Of a DNA stretch of 7,816 nt, positions 6,346 through 7,816 are shown in pieces. How positions within the stretch are numbered: position 1 is the stretch's first letter; the number at the start of each line of letters is the position of its first letter. Location of the stretch: positions 1 to 7,816 of the forward strand of contig JAITED010000162.1 of the NCBI GenBank assembly GCA_031282235.1. The letters are read 5' to 3'. The position numbers were made by a program, and so were the translations under genes. The notes beneath the pieces were generated by a model. The model was not told the DNA's origin and did no database searches. It saw nothing but the letters and a program-made list of their open reading frames with translations. This DNA is from Propionibacteriaceae bacterium. Lineage in GTDB: Bacteria; Actinomycetota; Actinomycetes; Propionibacteriales; Propionibacteriaceae.

Positions 6346-6555
6346 TTGCCTGGTTTTTGGGAGAGAATTGGGTGTTTTTAGTGGAGGCGGTTGGACCCGT
6401 GCTGCGAGTGACTTTGGGTCTTTGCGGAGAATTGTCGACCGTCTCCACTAAAAACGTTTAGTAAAAACATCGGTGCTGATGGGTAGTGACCTTATAGGAG
6501 CCTGAAACTTTTGTTTCTCGTGGCAGTCTTGTCCAAAACCATCAGTGCTGATGCT
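6346..6555 (+). ncRNA. Bridge RNA of the IS110 element (target loop and donor loop)
   Basis: Bridge RNAs direct the IS110 recombinase by pairing with target and donor DNA through two internal loops.

Target hairpin: 6374-6393 pairs with 6436-6455 over 20 bp with two G-U pairs. Its loop has a left guide TGCTGCGA (6400-6407), identical to the left flank 6324-6331, and a right guide TGCGGAG (6423-6429), complementary to the right flank 7721-7727 with one mismatch and one wobble.

Donor hairpin: 6468-6482 pairs with 6539-6553 over 15 bp with three G-U pairs. The inner stem GAAAC-TTTT-GTTTC is 6504-6517. The left guide ATAGGAGC (6494-6501) is identical to the element's right end 7711-7718. The right guide TGGCAG (6521-6526) is complementary to its left end 6332-6337.

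Left guides are same-sense and right guides antisense, as I recall for IS621. The exact 5' and 3' ends are estimates. Confidence 0.82.
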
Positions 6556-6574
6556 TGTTTAACTTTACCTAAAT

Positions 6575-6580
6575 AAGGAG
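6575..6580 (+). promoter_or_regulatory. Shine-Dalgarno site of the IS110 transposase
   Basis: AAGGAG lies 6 bases before the ATG at 6587 and supports that start. It is 21 bases beyond the end of the donor hairpin, so the same transcript could serve as bridge RNA and as messenger leader. Confidence 0.75.
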
Positions 6581-6586
6581 AATACC

Positions 6587-7705
6587 ATGTATAAAACTGG
6601 GCAACCATTACTATCACCCGGGCAGGTTGTGGTCGGGGTTGATACCCACAAATACTTTCACGTTGCTGTTGTGTTAAACAATATCGGTGGAAGGCTATCG
6701 AGCATAGTAGTGTCAACCGATAAAGCCGGGTTTCAACAGTTATTAGATTGGGCTACCAGTTTTGGAACCGTATTCAAATTCGGTATCGAGGGTACTAGTT
6801 CTTACGGGAAAACACTAACATCGTTTCTACGTAACCGTGGTTACCAGGTGATAGAAGCAGCCAGACCAGAACGTAGACTACGCCGCGGTAACGGTAAAAC
6901 TGATGCTGCTGATGCTGAAGCAGCTGCGCGTGGGATACTTTCTGGTACTGCTAGCGCTATCCCGAAAAGCCATGATGGGTATGTTGAGATGTTACGCGAA
7001 CTAAAAGTTGCCTACAGTAGCGCGGTTAAAATGCGTACCCAAACGTTTTTACGCATAGATGGGTTACTCGTTGGGGCACCAGAGGAGTTACGTAACAAAA
7101 CCCTAGGACTATCCAACAAACAGGTAGCTCAAGTGTGTGCTGGCCTACGCCCACCCGTCAAACTACAAACCCCACAAGATGCTTTGAAATGCGCGTTGAA
7201 AACTCTAGGACAACTCTGGTTAACCCTAAACAAAGAAACCAACAACCTGTCTAAACACATCAGCGGACTAACACAACAAATAGCACCCCAATTACTGGAT
7301 CTGGTTGGTATAGGTCCCGATACCGCAGCCGAAATACTAATCGTATTCGGAGACAACCTAGAACGCATCAAATCCGAGGCAGCGTTCGCGAAACTAGCCG
7401 GTGTCGCCCCCATCCCCACCGGTTCCGGCCTAACCGCTGGTAAACACCGCATCAACCACGGCGGATACCGACAACTAAACGCTGCCCTCTACCGAGCAGC
7501 AATCACCCGCCTACACTACTACCAACCCAGCATTAATTACGCCGCTAAACGCAGCACCGAAGGTAAAACCCGCAAAGACATCATCCGCTGCATCAAACGC
7601 TACATAGCCCGAGACATCTGGAAAACACTCCACCCCCACCAACCAACCACCCAACCCCAACCCCAAACACCCACCACCCCAAAAACACCCCAAAAAACAA
7701 CTTGA
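6587..7705 (+). CDS. IS110-family transposase (DEDD recombinase)
   Basis: Bridge-RNA-guided recombinase that excises and inserts the element. The 372 residues are of normal length. The N-terminal RuvC-like DEDD domain keeps all four acidic residues: D19 (GVDTHK), E68 (FGIEGTSSYG), D106 and D109 (GKTDAADA). A coiled-coil-like middle section covers about 130-230. The C-terminal transposase domain has the helix-hairpin-helix DLVGIGPDTAAEIL (238-251) and the block AGVAPIPTGSG (271-281) with the expected catalytic serine S280, then HRINHGGYRQLNAALYRAA (287-305).

The last ~25 residues (HPHQPTTQPQPQTPTT and on) are low-complexity Pro/Gln/Thr. No frameshift or stop is seen, so the enzyme looks active. 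The stop codon overlaps a TTGACA box. Confidence 0.95.
   Translation: MYKTGQPLLSPGQVVVGVDTHKYFHVAVVLNNIGGRLSSIVVSTDKAGFQQLLDWATSFGTVFKFGIEGTSSYGKTLTSFLRNRGYQVIEAARPERRLRRGNGKTDAADAEAAARGILSGTASAIPKSHDGYVEMLRELKVAYSSAVKMRTQTFLRIDGLLVGAPEELRNKTLGLSNKQVAQVCAGLRPPVKLQTPQDALKCALKTLGQLWLTLNKETNNLSKHISGLTQQIAPQLLDLVGIGPDTAAEILIVFGDNLERIKSEAAFAKLAGVAPIPTGSGLTAGKHRINHGGYRQLNAALYRAAITRLHYYQPSINYAAKRSTEGKTRKDIIRCIKRYIARDIWKTLHPHQPTTQPQPQTPTTPKTPQKTT
7650..7672 (-). other. G-quadruplex motif in the transposase 3' end, within a 72-base A/C-only tract
   Basis: From 7630 to 7701 the plus strand contains only A and C. On the minus strand this gives four G-runs, GGG-TGTTT-GGGG-TT-GGGG-TT-GGG, which meets the usual rule of four runs of three or more G with loops of 1-7. 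The tract encodes the Pro/Gln/Thr tail of the transposase. Whether a quadruplex forms or matters is inference. Confidence 0.55.
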
Positions 7706-7707
7706 CA
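7702..7707 (+). promoter_or_regulatory. TTGACA box in the right end, possible -35 of a junction promoter
   Basis: A perfect -35 consensus overlaps the transposase stop codon (7703-7705) and lies 13 bases from the element's right terminus. In the integrated form no -10 follows at a useful distance. If the ends are joined in a circle, the left end supplies CAGTAT at 17 bases or TATGGT (6339-6344) at 20 bases, and transcription would run into the bridge RNA. Neither combination is ideal. Confidence 0.45.
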
Positions 7708-7722
7708 AACATAGGAGCATCT

Positions 7723-7737
7723 GCGCGCAGCATGACG
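7723..7737. repeat. Right part of the interrupted REP-like palindrome
   Basis: GCGCGCAGCATGACG follows the CT core at the right end of the element. Together with the core it matches 4075-4091 on the opposite strand over 17 bases. Confidence 0.7.
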
Positions 7738-7743
7738 TAAAAG

Positions 7744-7761
7744 GGCGGCCTTACGGCCTCC
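7744..7761 (-). terminator. Weak hairpin, possible terminator for a gene to the right
   Basis: Read on the minus strand, GGAGGCC-GTAA-GGCCGCC forms a 7-bp stem with one A-G mismatch, and CTTTTA follows one base later (7743 to 7738). It could end a leftward transcript entering from beyond the window. No gene is recognisable in 7738-7816. Confidence 0.3.
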
Positions 7762-7816
7762 GCACAGCAGGACAAAGAAAGATGGGGGGCGCGCACTCCA
7801 CGCAGTATGAAAATCC

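Larger units (their letters stand above)
6332..7722 (+). mobile_element. IS110-family insertion sequence, IS110-type layout, apparently complete
   Basis: About 1.39 kb, with a CT core at each end (6332-6333 and 7721-7722; CTGC is shared at both ends). There are no terminal inverted repeats and no clear target duplication, as usual for this family. It has a long non-coding left end of 255 bases and only 15 bases after the transposase stop, the arrangement of elements whose bridge RNA lies upstream of the gene.

The ends were set by joining the flanks, which restores a REP-like palindrome whose last 19 bases match the intact copy at 4075-4093. They were checked against RNA guide segments inside the element: the donor loop repeats ATAGGAGC of the right end and complements CTGCCA of the left end. 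The element is more AT-rich and uses more AAA, AAC and TTA codons than its neighbours, suggesting transfer. Boundaries could shift by about 2 bases. Confidence 0.85.

Noticed and set aside
6374..6455. 20-base inverted arms as terminal repeats of a separate small mobile element
   Set aside because: The mismatches are all G-U compatible and the enclosed loop carries segments matching both IS flanks, so an RNA hairpin within the IS is the simpler reading.
6494..7718. The 8-base repeat ATAGGAGC at 6494-6501 and 7711-7718 as a target duplication marking the element ends
   Set aside because: This would cut the donor hairpin in half and leave only about 85 bases before the transposase. The repeat is better explained as a donor guide copying the right terminus, since the complementary right guide is found too.
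7702..7740. Outward promoter from the IS right end into the flank
   Set aside because: No -10-like hexamer lies 16-19 bases after TTGACA in the integrated sequence, which is GC-rich REP DNA there.

Overview
The window looks like a chromosomal segment of a moderately GC-rich actinobacterium. Signs are a leaderless-looking start for coaB, TAnnnT-type -10 boxes, an actinobacterial-style RecO, and a four-helix membrane protein with an actinobacterial look. An Actinomycetaceae-like host (Mobiluncus/Varibaculum/Actinomyces neighbourhood) is a guess from protein style. No database search was possible.

Layout: (1) positions 46-214 hold an initiator tRNA-fMet with its own promoter and terminator. (2) 240-839 (minus) encodes a PlsC-type acyltransferase, divergent from (3) a coaB-coaC pair (878-2191) making two separate enzymes of CoA synthesis, followed by (4) a fatty acyl-CoA ligase gene (2337-4052). 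Together these suggest a CoA/acyl-lipid locus: CoA is made, loaded with fatty acid, and acyl groups go to glycerolipid. (5) 4053-4490 is non-coding. It holds one REP-like palindrome and two tandem copies of an inverted-repeat element whose hairpin stems vary while staying paired. (6) 4491-5294 encodes a four-helix membrane protein of unknown function. It converges on (7) recO (5409-6158, minus) across a terminator. (8) 6332-7722 is an IS110-family insertion sequence sitting in a REP-like palindrome. (9) The last ~80 bases hold no recognisable gene.

The main discovery is in the IS110 element. Its 255-base left end encodes what looks like a complete bridge RNA: two successive long hairpins, each with a large internal loop. 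In the first loop, the 5' side copies the left flanking DNA (TGCTGCGA) and the 3' side is nearly complementary to the right flanking DNA. In the second loop, the 5' side copies the element's own right terminus (ATAGGAGC) and the 3' side is complementary to the element's own left terminus (TGGCAG against CTGCCA). That is the target-loop/donor-loop layout of a bridge RNA, with the strand polarity expected as I recall it from IS621. It places the element ends at a CT core. Removing the element restores a REP-like palindrome that shares 19 bases with the intact copy at 4075-4093. A perfect TTGACA overlapping the transposase stop codon could supply the -35 box of a promoter completed only when the element circularises.
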